64,000 nt of DNA from Sinorhizobium glycinis (lineage in GTDB: Bacteria; Pseudomonadota; Alphaproteobacteria; Rhizobiales; Rhizobiaceae): positions 620,001 to 684,000 of the forward strand of contig NZ_LPUX01000053.1 of the NCBI RefSeq assembly GCF_001651865.1, read 5' to 3'. The translations under genes were made by a program, and so were the position numbers. The notes beneath the pieces were generated by a model. The model searched no databases. It was given only the letters and a program-made list of their open reading frames with translations, and was not told the DNA's origin. Of this stretch, positions 54,545 through 64,000 are shown piece after piece; the stretch's first letter is position 1, and each line of letters opens with the position of its first letter.

Positions 54545-55528
54545 TCAGGCGAAATTGATCCTGCGGTCGATGTCGCTCAAGGGCTGGACACCTGAAAGAA
54601 GCGCACGCGCCTCCTTCTCGTCCTCCCTCATCTGCACCATCAACGGCTCGAGCCCGTCGAACTTCTGCTCGTCGCGAAGATGACCGAAGAAGGAGACGGC
54701 GCAGACTTCGCCATAGAGGTCGCCGGAAAAGTCGAAGACGAAAGTTTCCAGCAGCGCCTCGCCATCGCTGTCGACGGTCGGGCGGCGGCCGAAGCTTGCG
54801 ACACCGTCATAAAGAGAACCGTCCGCCCGGCGGAACCGCACCGCATAGATGCCGTTCCTGAGTTCGGCTTCCTGCGGCAGGCGCATGTTCGCGGTCGGAT
54901 AGCCGAGCTCACGCCCGAGCTTCTTGCCGCCGATCACCTCCGCTTCCACCGTGTAGCGATAGCCAAGCAGGCCGGCCGCATGCGAGACATCGCCTTCGGC
55001 CAGCAGGGAGCGGATGAAACTCGAGGAGATCACCGAGGCGTTCTCGTCGCGGAAGGCGTCCACCAGCGTCACGCCGAAACCCTCCTGAGCACCCGCCGCC
55101 ATCAGGAAGGCCGGACCGCCCTCCCGTCCTTTGCCGAAATGGAAATCGAAGCCGGTGACGACGTGCGATGCGTGCAGCCATTCCCGCAGGATGCGATGGA
55201 TGAAATCGGAGGCCGAAAGCTCGGAGAAGGTCCGGTCGAAGGGATATTCGATCACCGCGCCGAAACCCATTCCTTCGAGGATGCGCGCTTTCAGCGGCGC
55301 CGGGGTCAGGCGGAACACGGGCCGGTCGGGCCGGAAGACGGTGCGTGGATGCGGTTCGAATGTCAGCACGAGGGCCGGAACGCTCCGGCTCTTTGCTTCG
55401 TCGAGCGCGCGGTTCAGCACCGATTGATGGCCGCGATGGACGCCGTCGAAATTGCCGATCGCGATCACGCCGCCGCGCAGGCGCTCGGGAAGCGGATCAC
55501 GGGTTTCGTTGCGATGAAAGACCGTCAT
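54545..55528 (-). CDS. ribF: Bifunctional riboflavin kinase / FAD synthetase
   Basis: Makes FMN and FAD from riboflavin. The 327-residue protein has an N-terminal nucleotidyltransferase domain (IAIGNFDGVHRGHQ, LTFEPHPRTVF, and SSSFIRSLLAEGDV, about 1-185) and a C-terminal flavokinase domain (GYPTANMRL with the nucleotide- and metal-binding PTAN, then YDGVASFGRRPTV). GGGAAG precedes the ATG at 55528. It follows the HAD-IIA gene after 13 bp and precedes ileS by 236 bp. Confidence 0.97.
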   Translation of the reverse strand: MTVFHRNETRDPLPERLRGGVIAIGNFDGVHRGHQSVLNRALDEAKSRSVPALVLTFEPHPRTVFRPDRPVFRLTPAPLKARILEGMGFGAVIEYPFDRTFSELSASDFIHRILREWLHASHVVTGFDFHFGKGREGGPAFLMAAGAQEGFGVTLVDAFRDENASVISSSFIRSLLAEGDVSHAAGLLGYRYTVEAEVIGGKKLGRELGYPTANMRLPQEAELRNGIYAVRFRRADGSLYDGVASFGRRPTVDSDGEALLETFVFDFSGDLYGEVCAVSFFGHLRDEQKFDGLEPLMVQMREDEKEARALLSGVQPLSDIDRRINFA

Positions 55529-55541
55529 TGCCGTCTTCCCG

Positions 55542-56390
55542 TCAGGCGAGCCGGGGCATCCACCACTTCGGTGTCGCTCCCTCTTTCTTCAGGAAGGCCG
55601 CAAGCTTCGCCTCGTCGGTGCGGCTTTCATGCATGTATTCCTGCGCGTGGATGCCGGCGCTGATATAGAGCAGATCGAAACCCGCGTCCTGCGCACCCTT
55701 CACATCGGTCGGCATGCCGTCACCGACGGCGATAACGCGGGGGAGATCGAAGGCGCCTCTCACCGCCTTGGCTTCGGAAAGCGCGGCGCGGTATATCGCC
55801 TTGTAGGGCTTGCCGGCGATGCGCGCCTCGCCGCCGAGTTCCTCGTAAAGCTTGGCGATCGCGCCGGCGCAGGGGATCAACCGATGGCCGCGTTCCACTA
55901 CAAGATCGGGATTGGCGCAGATGAACGGTATCTTCCGTTTGGCAAGTCCCGTCAGCGTGGCGCGGTAATGTTCGGGTGTCTCGGTCTCGTCGTCGTAGAA
56001 GCCGGCACAGACAATCGTCTCGGCCTCTTCAGCCGAAACGATCTCGGTGCCGAGGCCTTCGAGCAGCGGCAGGTCGCGATCGGCGCCGATGAAGAATATC
56101 CGCTTTTCTGCGGACGCGATCAGTGCCCGCGTGACATCGCCGGAGGTGACGATCCGATCATAGGCCTCGTCGGGAACGCCGAGACCGCGGATCTGCACCT
56201 TGACGCTCGGATGCGGCCGCGGCGAATTGGTGATGAGGACGACCGTCACCCCCTGCGCACGCGCCTCGGCCAGTGCCTCGCAGGCGGAGGCGAAAGCCTG
56301 AACGCCGTTATGAAGCACGCCCCAGACGTCGCAAAGCACCACGTCATATCGGCTGGCGATTTCCCGAAAACTGTTGATCCTGACGGCCAT
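55542..56390 (-). CDS. HAD-IIA hydrolase of the TIGR01459 (NagD-like) family
   Basis: A 282-residue phosphatase-like protein. Motif I is the nonstandard LCDVWGVLHNG, where the second aspartate of DxD is replaced by Trp-Gly-Val; this DVWGVLHNG is characteristic of the alphaproteobacterial TIGR01459 subfamily. VVLITNSPRPHPSV is motif II, GKPYKAIY carries the Lys, and AVGDGMPTDVKGA is motif IV. Substrate unknown. The ATG at 56390 starts MAVRINSFREIASRY. It is probably co-transcribed with ribF. Confidence 0.88.
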   Translation of the reverse strand: MAVRINSFREIASRYDVVLCDVWGVLHNGVQAFASACEALAEARAQGVTVVLITNSPRPHPSVKVQIRGLGVPDEAYDRIVTSGDVTRALIASAEKRIFFIGADRDLPLLEGLGTEIVSAEEAETIVCAGFYDDETETPEHYRATLTGLAKRKIPFICANPDLVVERGHRLIPCAGAIAKLYEELGGEARIAGKPYKAIYRAALSEAKAVRGAFDLPRVIAVGDGMPTDVKGAQDAGFDLLYISAGIHAQEYMHESRTDEAKLAAFLKKEGATPKWWMPRLA

Positions 56391-56742
56391 CCTGGCTTCC
56401 TGCAAACTCAACTTCCCGGCTGACATCGCAAGGAAGGGCCAAGAATACAAGCCTCGCATATGGAAAAACGGCGCACTTTCCAAGATTCGGCGGCGCCGGC
56501 AACCACCCCGCCGCGCGTGCCGTGCAGCAACCAGACGATATGGGGTCGCGCTTTCCCTTGCCGCCGTGTGATACCAATCGTGTTTTTCCTGGGACGCCTC
56601 GCGCCCAGCGGTAGAGCGCGTCGTAGAGCGTCATTCCAGCATGACGCCCCGTGGGGCATTCGCTTACCCCTACAGATCCATCAAACAAAAACCGGATTTC
56701 CTGCCAACGTTCGCATCCGGCAAAAAAATCTCGAAGCCGATT
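56391..56742. other. Gene-free stretch upstream of the groESL promoter
   Basis: About 350 bp between the start of the divergent HAD-IIA gene and the heat-shock promoter. It contains a GCGTCAT/ATGACGC hairpin (56628-56647) and an interrupted CCGGAT/ATCCGG repeat near 56691-56719. No frame with family features; it presumably carries the HAD-ribF promoter. Confidence 0.5.
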
Positions 56743-56769
56743 CTTGACTCGTTCCGAGGCCAGCCTTAT
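56743..56769 (+). promoter_or_regulatory. Probable RpoH-type (heat-shock) promoter of groESL
   Basis: CTTGAC (56743-56748), 15 bases, then CCTTAT (56764-56769), resembling the alphaproteobacterial sigma-32 pattern CTTGAA-N-CCTTAT/CCCCAT, directly before the CIRCE element. Confidence 0.55.
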
Positions 56770-56779
56770 CTCGGCTGCG

Positions 56780-56806
56780 CTAGCACTCTTCAGTAAGGAG
56801 TGCTAA
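56780..56806 (+). promoter_or_regulatory. CIRCE operator (HrcA binding site)
   Basis: Inverted repeat CTAGCACTC - 9 bases - GAGTGCTAA, one mismatch from the canonical TTAGCACTC arm. It lies about 60 bp before groES, so the operon should be repressed by HrcA at normal temperature. Confidence 0.95.
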
Positions 56807-56864
56807 CACCCATCCACCGGGTCTCTCAACGATCCGCAATGTCATTTGATCGAGGGATTAGACA

Positions 56865-57161
56865 ATGGCAAGCACCAATTTCCGTCCGCTGCACGACCGC
56901 GTTGTCGTCCGCCGCGTCGAGTCTGAAGAAAAGACCAAGGGCGGCATCATCATTCCGGACACCGCAAAGGAAAAGCCGCAAGAAGGCGAAATCGTGGCTG
57001 TCGGTTCGGGTGCCCGCGACGAAAGCGGCAAGGTTGTTCCGCTCGACGTCAAGGCTGGCGACCGCGTCCTGTTCGGCAAGTGGTCCGGCACCGAAGTCAA
57101 GATCAACGGCGAAGACCTTCTGATCATGAAGGAAGCCGACATCATGGGCATCATCGGCTGA
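56865..57161 (+). CDS. groES: Co-chaperonin GroES
   Basis: The 98-residue lid of the GroEL chaperonin. It starts [20 protein letters not shown], has the mobile loop around [21 protein letters not shown], and [25 protein letters not shown] near the end. First gene of the groESL operon under CIRCE control. Rhizobia usually carry several groESL copies; the CIRCE-type operon is the stress-inducible one. Confidence 0.98.
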   Translation: MASTNFRPLHDRVVVRRVESEEKTKGGIIIPDTAKEKPQEGEIVAVGSGARDESGKVVPLDVKAGDRVLFGKWSGTEVKINGEDLLIMKEADIMGIIG

Positions 57162-57191
57162 TCGGCCGGCAACCCTTCCAAACTTCCGTAA

Positions 57192-59003
<1,812 letters not shown>

Positions 59004-59020
59004 GTGATCCATCCGGATCG

Positions 59021-59047
59021 GAAGGGCGGCTTTCGGGCCGCCCTTTT
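59021..59047 (+). terminator. groESL terminator
   Basis: GGGCGGC (59024-59030) and GCCGCCC (59037-59043) with loop TTTCGG, then TTTTCT. It lies beyond the duplicated segment, so the insert is inside the transcribed 3' UTR. Confidence 0.9.
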
Positions 59048-59088
59048 CTATTCGGTAAACACGTGAGCGACTTCAGAGTGGTCGTTTT

Positions 59089-59215
59089 GGTGGCCCCTCA
59101 TCCGGCCTGCCGGCCACCTTCTCCCCGCAGACGGGGCGAAGGGGAATCGCGGCGCCCCAGCGGCGAATGTGGAGAAAAGGCAGGCGGACGCCTCCGGTCC
59201 CTCTCCCCGCGTGAG
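59089..59215. repeat. RIME-like rhizobial intergenic mosaic element
   Basis: Contains the palindromes GGTGGCC/GGCCACC (59089-59118) and TTCTCCCCG/CGGGGCGAA (59119-59140), and ends in CTCTCCCCGCG. The sequence around CCCTCATCCGGCCTGCCGG is the kind described as RIME in Rhizobium and Sinorhizobium; assignment from memory. Confidence 0.75.
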
Positions 59216-59219
59216 CCCG

Positions 59220-60455
59220 TTATGCCAGCAACGCTTTCAGATCGACCTGCGGATCGGCCAGGAGCGCGCGGCCGGGAGTCTTGCCCGCTTCGAGCAGCTT
59301 CTTGCCCGTCACGTAGGCCTTGGCGTCGTTGATGGCGTCGACGGCGATCAGCTTGTCCTGGCGGAAATACCAGACGGAGACGCTGCCTTCGCGCTGGCCG
59401 GGGCGGACCAGCGTCTCATCGTGGCCAAGCCCGAAGCCGGCGATCTGCAGCTTGACGTCATACTGGTCGGACCAGAACCAAGGATGGGGGTCATAGGGCT
59501 TGGAGCCGCCCGCAAGGATGGCGGCGATCGCTTCCGCCTGATCGACGGCGTTCTGCACGGATTCAAGACGGATGCGCATGCCCTGCCACGGCAGGACCGC
59601 GCAATCGCCGATCGCGAAGATCGCCGGATCGGATGTCCGGCCGTGGCTGTCGACGAGGATGCCGTTGGAAGTCTCGAGACCTGCATCATGCGCCAGGGTG
59701 TCATTCGCCGCCACGCCGATGCCGACGATCACCACGTCGACCGGAATGACCGAGCCGTCGGCGAGCTCCGCCGCAGTCACGCGCCCGTTTTCGCCGATCA
59801 GCCGGTTCAGGCCCATGCGTTCCCGGATATCGACGCCGTGCGAGCGGTGGATCTCGCGGACGATCGCGGAGGTCGCGGCGGAAGCGACGCGCTGCAGGAT
59901 GCGGTCCGCCATCTCGATGACGGTGACCTCCAGCCCGCAGGTGCGCGCGACCGCCGCCGCCTCCAGGCCGATATAGCCGCCGCCAACGACCAGGACACGG
60001 CGCCCCGGCTGCATCTCCTCGGAAAGTCGGTCGGCGTCCTTGTAGTCGCGCACCACATAGACGCCTGCGAGATCGCCGCCGATCGAAGCCGGCAGGCGGC
60101 GCGGCGTGGCACCGGTCGCGAAGGCGAGCGTTTCGTAGCCGAGCCTCGAGCCGTCGCCGAGCACGACTTCGCTTGTCCTGCGGTCCACCCGCGTCACGGT
60201 CGTCGACAGGCGTATGTCGATCGCGTGTTCCGCATACCAGGCCTCCGGCCGGTAGAGCAGGCGGTCGAGCGTCAATTCGCGCAACAGGTATTTCTTCGAA
60301 AGCGGCGGCCGCTGGTAGGGCAGGCTTGCCTCGGCAGAGATGACGGTGATCGGACGCCCGTCCTGAAGCGCACGAAGCTTGGCGACCAAGGCAAAAGCCG
60401 CCTGACCGCCACCCACAACAACAAGTCTTCCCGACACCGTCTCCACCTGCTTCAC
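59220..60455 (-). CDS. FAD-dependent NAD(P)H:ferredoxin-type oxidoreductase
   Basis: A 411-residue flavoprotein of the putidaredoxin/rhodocoxin reductase family. FAD binding is at VVVGGGQAAFALVAKLR near the N-terminus, NAD(P) binding at VLVVGGGYIGLEAAAVA, and the second FAD motif at IFAIGDCA; the C-terminal reductase domain follows (HPWFWSDQYDVKLQIAG). It would pass electrons to a ferredoxin partner that is not nearby. The start codon is GTG at 60455 with GAGGG upstream. Probably downstream in one unit with the GST gene, 129 bp away. Confidence 0.92.
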   Translation of the reverse strand: MKQVETVSGRLVVVGGGQAAFALVAKLRALQDGRPITVISAEASLPYQRPPLSKKYLLRELTLDRLLYRPEAWYAEHAIDIRLSTTVTRVDRRTSEVVLGDGSRLGYETLAFATGATPRRLPASIGGDLAGVYVVRDYKDADRLSEEMQPGRRVLVVGGGYIGLEAAAVARTCGLEVTVIEMADRILQRVASAATSAIVREIHRSHGVDIRERMGLNRLIGENGRVTAAELADGSVIPVDVVIVGIGVAANDTLAHDAGLETSNGILVDSHGRTSDPAIFAIGDCAVLPWQGMRIRLESVQNAVDQAEAIAAILAGGSKPYDPHPWFWSDQYDVKLQIAGFGLGHDETLVRPGQREGSVSVWYFRQDKLIAVDAINDAKAYVTGKKLLEAGKTPGRALLADPQVDLKALLA

Positions 60456-60584
60456 TATCGACCCTCAGAGCCGGAGCTCGAGCCGGGCGAAAAATCCGCC
60501 TGCACTTTCCTATCCGCTCCCCCAACCGGTAGCCTTCCGGCCCGAGCTTCGTCAACTCGGGCCGAGACTCGCCCCGCGCGAGAT

Positions 60585-61292
60585 TTACTCCTTGCGGGGA
60601 ATTTCGATGCCCTTCCGCGCGGCCGGGCGCGCCAGGCCACGCTCCAGCCAAGCCAGGACGTTCGGGAAGCTCTTGTATTCGAGCACCTCGCCGCCGCCAT
60701 AGAACTTGCGTGCGCCTTCGACCCAGGGATAGGTGGCGATATCGGCAATCGTGTATTCGTCGCCCATCAGCCATTGCCGGCCCTCGAGCCGCGTTTCGAG
60801 AACGCCGAGCAGCCGCTTCGACTCGTCGCGGTAGCGTTCGACCGGATAGGAATTGTTGGCGACCTTTTCGGCGGCGAACTTGAAGAAGTGGCCGAACTGT
60901 CCGAACATCGGCCCGACACCGCCCATCTGGAACATGACCCAGCACAGCGTCTCATAGCGGCGGGCGGCATCCGCCGGAATGAGCTTGCCGGTCTTTTCCG
61001 CGAGGTAGATCAGGATTGCACCGGATTCGAAGAGGCCGATCGGTTTGCCACCCGGTCCGTTCGGATCGATGATCGCCGGGATGCGGCCGTTCGGGTTGAG
61101 CGACAGGAATTCGGGCGACTTCTGCTCGTTCGCGTCGAAGGCGATGCGGTGCGCCTCATAGGGCAGGCTCAGTTCTTCCAGAGCGATCGAGATCTTCACG
61201 CCGTTCGGCGTCGGCAGCGAATAAAGCTGGATGATGTCGGGGTTCTTCGCCGGCCAGCGGCTCGTGATCGGGAAGGAGGAAAGATCAGCCAT
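60585..61292 (-). CDS. Glutathione S-transferase family protein (YfcG/Ure2-like)
   Basis: A 235-residue GST. The thioredoxin-fold N-terminal domain has YSLPTPNGVKISIALEEL, then LSLNPNGRIPAIIDPNG and LFESGAILIYLAEKTG for glutathione binding (FESGAI), with a helical C-terminal domain (EYTIADIATYPWVEG). TPNGxK is typical of the Nu/YfcG class, which has disulfide reductase activity with glutathione. The ATG at 61292 follows GAGG. Confidence 0.92.
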   Translation of the reverse strand: MADLSSFPITSRWPAKNPDIIQLYSLPTPNGVKISIALEELSLPYEAHRIAFDANEQKSPEFLSLNPNGRIPAIIDPNGPGGKPIGLFESGAILIYLAEKTGKLIPADAARRYETLCWVMFQMGGVGPMFGQFGHFFKFAAEKVANNSYPVERYRDESKRLLGVLETRLEGRQWLMGDEYTIADIATYPWVEGARKFYGGGEVLEYKSFPNVLAWLERGLARPAARKGIEIPRKE

Positions 61293-61400
61293 AAGGATGC
61301 CTCGAGGTAGGAGGATGGGAGGATGAAGTCTCTGCCATCCCTACATAGTTATCTCCGGTTGCATTTGTCAGACCCGGGGGGAAATTTCCGACCGGTGGCT

Positions 61401-62096
61401 TCAGAGGGCCGCGCGCACGGAAGAGATGATCCGATCGATGGTGGGATTGCCCTCGTGGGCCGCCATTCGGGCTCTGACGAGACACGCCTCGGACCGCAGG
61501 ATCACGCCGTCCGAAAGAATCTTCAGGTGGTTCGCCTTCAAGGTGGAGCCGGTCGAGGTGATGTCGACGATGATGTCGGCCGAGCCGGATGCCGGCGCGC
61601 CTTCGGTCGCGCCCAGGCTTTCGACGATGCGATAGAGCTGTATGCCGTGGCTGCCCGAGAAGAACTGCTGGGTGAGCCGCCAGTATTTGGTGGCGATCGC
61701 GAGCCGGCGGCCGTGGCTGGCGCGGAAGTCGGCAGCCACATCCCCAAGGTCGGCCATGGTATCGACGTCGTACCAGACCTCCGGCACCGCGACGACGACA
61801 TCGGCATGGCCGAAGCCGAGCCGGGCCGCGAATTCGACGCGTGCATCGGCGTCGGCGATGCCTTCGCGCACCAGGTCTTCGCCGGTAACGCCGAAATCGA
61901 CGGCGCCGCTGCCGACCTCGCGGGAGATCTCGGAGGCCGACAGGAAGGCGACCTCGACGTCGTCCCAGCCCTCGACGCGGCCGCGATAGGAACGGTCGTT
62001 GCCGACGGCGACGATCCGCATCCCGGCCCGCTCGAAGATTGCCGAGGCATCATCCTTCATCCGCCCCTTGGACGGAAGCGCAATGGTAATGGTCAT
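61401..62096 (-). CDS. hisG: ATP phosphoribosyltransferase, short form
   Basis: First step of histidine synthesis. The 231-residue short HisG lacks the C-terminal regulatory domain and needs HisZ. It begins [17 protein letters not shown] and contains [19 protein letters not shown], the phosphoribosyl-binding loop. Its ATG overlaps the hisZ stop codon by four bases (ATGA), so the two subunits are translated together. Confidence 0.96.
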   Translation of the reverse strand: MTITIALPSKGRMKDDASAIFERAGMRIVAVGNDRSYRGRVEGWDDVEVAFLSASEISREVGSGAVDFGVTGEDLVREGIADADARVEFAARLGFGHADVVVAVPEVWYDVDTMADLGDVAADFRASHGRRLAIATKYWRLTQQFFSGSHGIQLYRIVESLGATEGAPASGSADIIVDITSTGSTLKANHLKILSDGVILRSEACLVRARMAAHEGNPTIDRIISSVRAAL

Positions 62097-63235
62097 TTCG
62101 CGCCCCCTGCGGCAGCGATCGCCCTTTCGATCCGGTCGAGCCAGAGAGAGAAACCGACCGCCGGGATATGCTCGCGGGCGCCGAGCAATGTCAGCAGCCG
62201 ATCGAAGCGCCCGCCGCCCGCCAGGACCGCCGGCGCTCCTTCAATCCCGATTTCGAAGACTAGACCCGTGTAGTAGTCGAGCGGACGGCCGAAGGCGGCG
62301 CGGTAGCGGATGAGGTCCGGATCGGCGCCTGCCTCGGCAAGCGCCGCGACACGTGCGTCGAAGAACGACAGGGCGCCATCTATCTTCAGTTTCGATTTCT
62401 TCGCGAATGCGTGGAGTGCCGCTGGAGCCTCGGAAAGCGGCAGGTCGAATGCCAGGAATTCGCGCATGACGGCAAGTGCAGCCTTGTCGAGCCGCGTCGT
62501 CGCAAGCTCCATCTTCTCCTTGAGGCGACGGGCTATGTCGCGCGGCGAACGGCTGACATTGGTGGAATAGCCGGTCGCCTCCATCGTCTCGGCAAGATGG
62601 GCGACGAGCCGCTCTTCGTCGTCCAGGACGCCCATCTTGGCGAGCCGCTCGACCTCGGGGCCGAAGACGCCGGACGCCTTGGGATCAGCAAGTTCGCCCA
62701 GGAGCCTCTGCAGCTGTTTCTGGTCGCCGAAGGCGTGGATCAAGCGCTTCTGCCAGCCGCCCGGCAATCCGCAGGCGGCGATGACCGCCTCGAAGACGGA
62801 TTGGTCGCCGAGCGTCACCTTGAGCCGCTGACCCGGCAGCCGGTTGGCCAGCACCTGCATCGCGTCGCCGATCGCCCGCGCGTCGGCGCCGGCCGTGTCG
62901 GCGTCGCCGAGGTCCTCAATGCCCGCCTGGTAGAATTCGCTCGAGCCCTCGCGGCGCTGCCGGAACACCTCGCCGAGATAGGCGTAGCGCTGCGGCGTCC
63001 CTGTCGCGGTCTCGATATGGCGAAGACAGACAGGGATGGTGAATTCCGGCCGCAGGCAGAGGCTCTCGCCGGTCTCGCTTTCGGTCATGAATATCCGCCG
63101 GCGCAGGTCTTCTCCCGCCATGTCGAGGAAAGGCTCGGCAGGCTGGATGACCGGCGTGTCGACGCGCAGAGTCTTCAGCCGCTCGAAATCGGCTAGAAGA
63201 TCGCCGGCAAAGGCGGGAAGGTTGATCAGCGGCAT
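62093..63235 (-). CDS. hisZ: ATP phosphoribosyltransferase regulatory subunit
   Basis: A 380-residue HisS paralogue without aminoacylation activity that forms the hetero-octamer with short HisG and senses histidine. Class II synthetase-like motifs remain ([39 protein letters not shown]; later [17 protein letters not shown]), but it has no anticodon-binding domain. Its start overlaps the hisS stop by one base (TGATG). Confidence 0.95.
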   Translation of the reverse strand: MPLINLPAFAGDLLADFERLKTLRVDTPVIQPAEPFLDMAGEDLRRRIFMTESETGESLCLRPEFTIPVCLRHIETATGTPQRYAYLGEVFRQRREGSSEFYQAGIEDLGDADTAGADARAIGDAMQVLANRLPGQRLKVTLGDQSVFEAVIAACGLPGGWQKRLIHAFGDQKQLQRLLGELADPKASGVFGPEVERLAKMGVLDDEERLVAHLAETMEATGYSTNVSRSPRDIARRLKEKMELATTRLDKAALAVMREFLAFDLPLSEAPAALHAFAKKSKLKIDGALSFFDARVAALAEAGADPDLIRYRAAFGRPLDYYTGLVFEIGIEGAPAVLAGGGRFDRLLTLLGAREHIPAVGFSLWLDRIERAIAAAGGAK

Positions 63236-64000
63236 CAGCCTGCCCTTTTCCGGTCCTCGGCTTGCTCTGCGAGAATTTCGCGGACCTTTGCGACGAGGTC
63301 GCTCTCCGGAACCGAGACCTGGGCGACGCGGGCCTCGCGCCAGGCGACGTTGTCCTCGATCTCGCCCGAAAGCCGCTTGCCCTCGATCAGGTCCTTGATC
63401 TGAACAACGCCCGAGGCGCGCTCGTCGCCGCCCTGGATGACGGCGATCGGCGAGCCGCGCCGGTCGGCATATTTCAGCTGGTCGCCGAAATTCTTCTTGT
63501 TGCCCTGATACATCTCGGCGCGGATGCCGGCATGGCGCAGCTGCTGCACAAAGCGCTGGTAGCGCCCCATGCTGTCGATATCGCGGTCCATGACGCAGAC
63601 CACGACCGGCGCGACCACCTCTTCGACCCCCAGCTTTCCGAGGTTCTTGAGGGCCGTCATCAGGCGCGACACGCCGATCGAGAAGCCCGTTGCCGGCACC
63701 GGCTGGCCCATGAAGCGCGAGACGAGGCCGTCGTAGCGGCCGCCTCCGCCGACGGAGCCGAAGACGACCTTCTCGCCCTTCTCATTGGTGACGGAAAACT
63801 GCAACTCGGCCTCGAAGACGGGGCCGGTATAGTATTCGAGGCCGCGCACGACCGACGGGTCGATCTTGATGCGATCCGCCTCATAGCCTGCGCTGACGAC
63901 GAGACTGCGGATCGTGTTGAGCTCCTCTACGCCTTCCTTGCCTCTGCTTGTGCCGGCGACGAGGTCGGCGAGTTGATCGGCGCTCTTCGCGTAGTCGGTA
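63235..64000 (-). CDS. hisS: Histidyl-tRNA synthetase (3' part only)
   Basis: Charges tRNA-His. About 255 C-terminal codons are present; the 5' part lies beyond the right edge. Histidine-binding motifs are visible in [17 protein letters not shown] and [15 protein letters not shown], followed by the HGTP anticodon-binding domain (VVVCVMDRD ... [21 protein letters not shown]). It forms an overlapping three-gene unit with hisZ and hisG, placing histidine charging and synthesis under shared control. Confidence 0.96.
   Translation of the reverse strand, partial: TDYAKSADQLADLVAGTSRGKEGVEELNTIRSLVVSAGYEADRIKIDPSVVRGLEYYTGPVFEAELQFSVTNEKGEKVVFGSVGGGGRYDGLVSRFMGQPVPATGFSIGVSRLMTALKNLGKLGVEEVVAPVVVCVMDRDIDSMGRYQRFVQQLRHAGIRAEMYQGNKKNFGDQLKYADRRGSPIAVIQGGDERASGVVQIKDLIEGKRLSGEIEDNVAWREARVAQVSVPESDLVAKVREILAEQAEDRKRAG

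Noticed and set aside
55340..55380. GGTTCGAAT resembling a tRNA T-loop
   Set aside because: It lies within ribF coding sequence and no cloverleaf can be drawn around it; no tRNA was found anywhere in the window.

Overview
The window looks like a stretch of the main chromosome of a Sinorhizobium (Ensifer) species, most likely of the S. meliloti / S. medicae group. This rests on GC-rich coding DNA with strong third-position GC, protein sequences typical of the Rhizobiaceae, rhizobial intergenic palindromic repeats (including a RIME-like element), a short HisG paired with HisZ, a split b/b' ATP synthase stalk, and gene order recalled from S. meliloti (atp F0 - kup - corA - mrp - two luxR; dgoK/dgoA; mutL - lpxK - waaA; groESL - hisG/Z/S). 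The genus call is inference; no database search was run.

Layout. 1-2.9 kb (minus): DUF2007, a TrmN6-like methyltransferase, an S49 peptidase, a 63-residue membrane protein and the start of glyQ. 3-7.5 kb (plus): a polyprenyl diphosphate synthase with a TTG start, a secreted TPR protein, ispE and moaB. 7.8-10.5 kb: a small glycosyltransferase, a radical SAM protein and rnhB. 10.8-13.5 kb (minus): the complete F0 operon atpI-B-E-F2-F. 13.8-19.6 kb (minus): a SleB-type cell wall hydrolase, corA-kup and mrp. 20-21.7 kb: two tandem LuxR-type regulators whose sensor domains lack the usual acyl-homoserine-lactone contacts. 21.9-27.9 kb: an IclR regulator divergent from a five-gene block (SDR dehydrogenase, dgoK, dgoA, SMP-30 lactonase, IlvD-type dehydratase) that could encode a whole De Ley-Doudoroff route from D-galactose to pyruvate and glyceraldehyde 3-phosphate. 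28.2-35.8 kb: a PRC-barrel protein, a non-pyrrolysine MttB-family methyltransferase divergent from a LysR regulator, an EAL protein with a degenerate GGDEF domain, a kinase-less PAS-REC protein and a nucleoside deaminase. 36.2-44.2 kb: mutL and a DUF2093 gene (plus), converging on a minus-strand envelope cluster (pmbA/tldD, cysQ-like, DUF4170, waaA, HAD phosphatase, lpxK). 44.4-56.4 kb: a Kef-type antiporter, a patatin, rsmD, an rsuA/rluB-type pseudouridine synthase with a long basic tail, tadA, a GNAT, a lipoprotein, ileS, ribF and a HAD-IIA hydrolase. 56.8-64 kb: groES-groEL behind a CIRCE operator, an FAD oxidoreductase, a GST, and the overlapping genes hisS-hisZ-hisG.

Most of the window is housekeeping DNA. 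I saw no tRNA, rRNA, CRISPR array, prophage or complete insertion sequence. The points most worth a second look are the two atypical LuxR solos and the structured gene-free DNA beside them, the self-contained galactose block with a perfect operator-like palindrome, the MttB homologue without a corrinoid partner, the Mrp protein lacking its CxxC motif, the PAS-REC / degenerate GGDEF-EAL pair, and a 44-bp duplication of the groEL 3' end around a 60-bp insert. I found no clear-cut new defence or mobile system.
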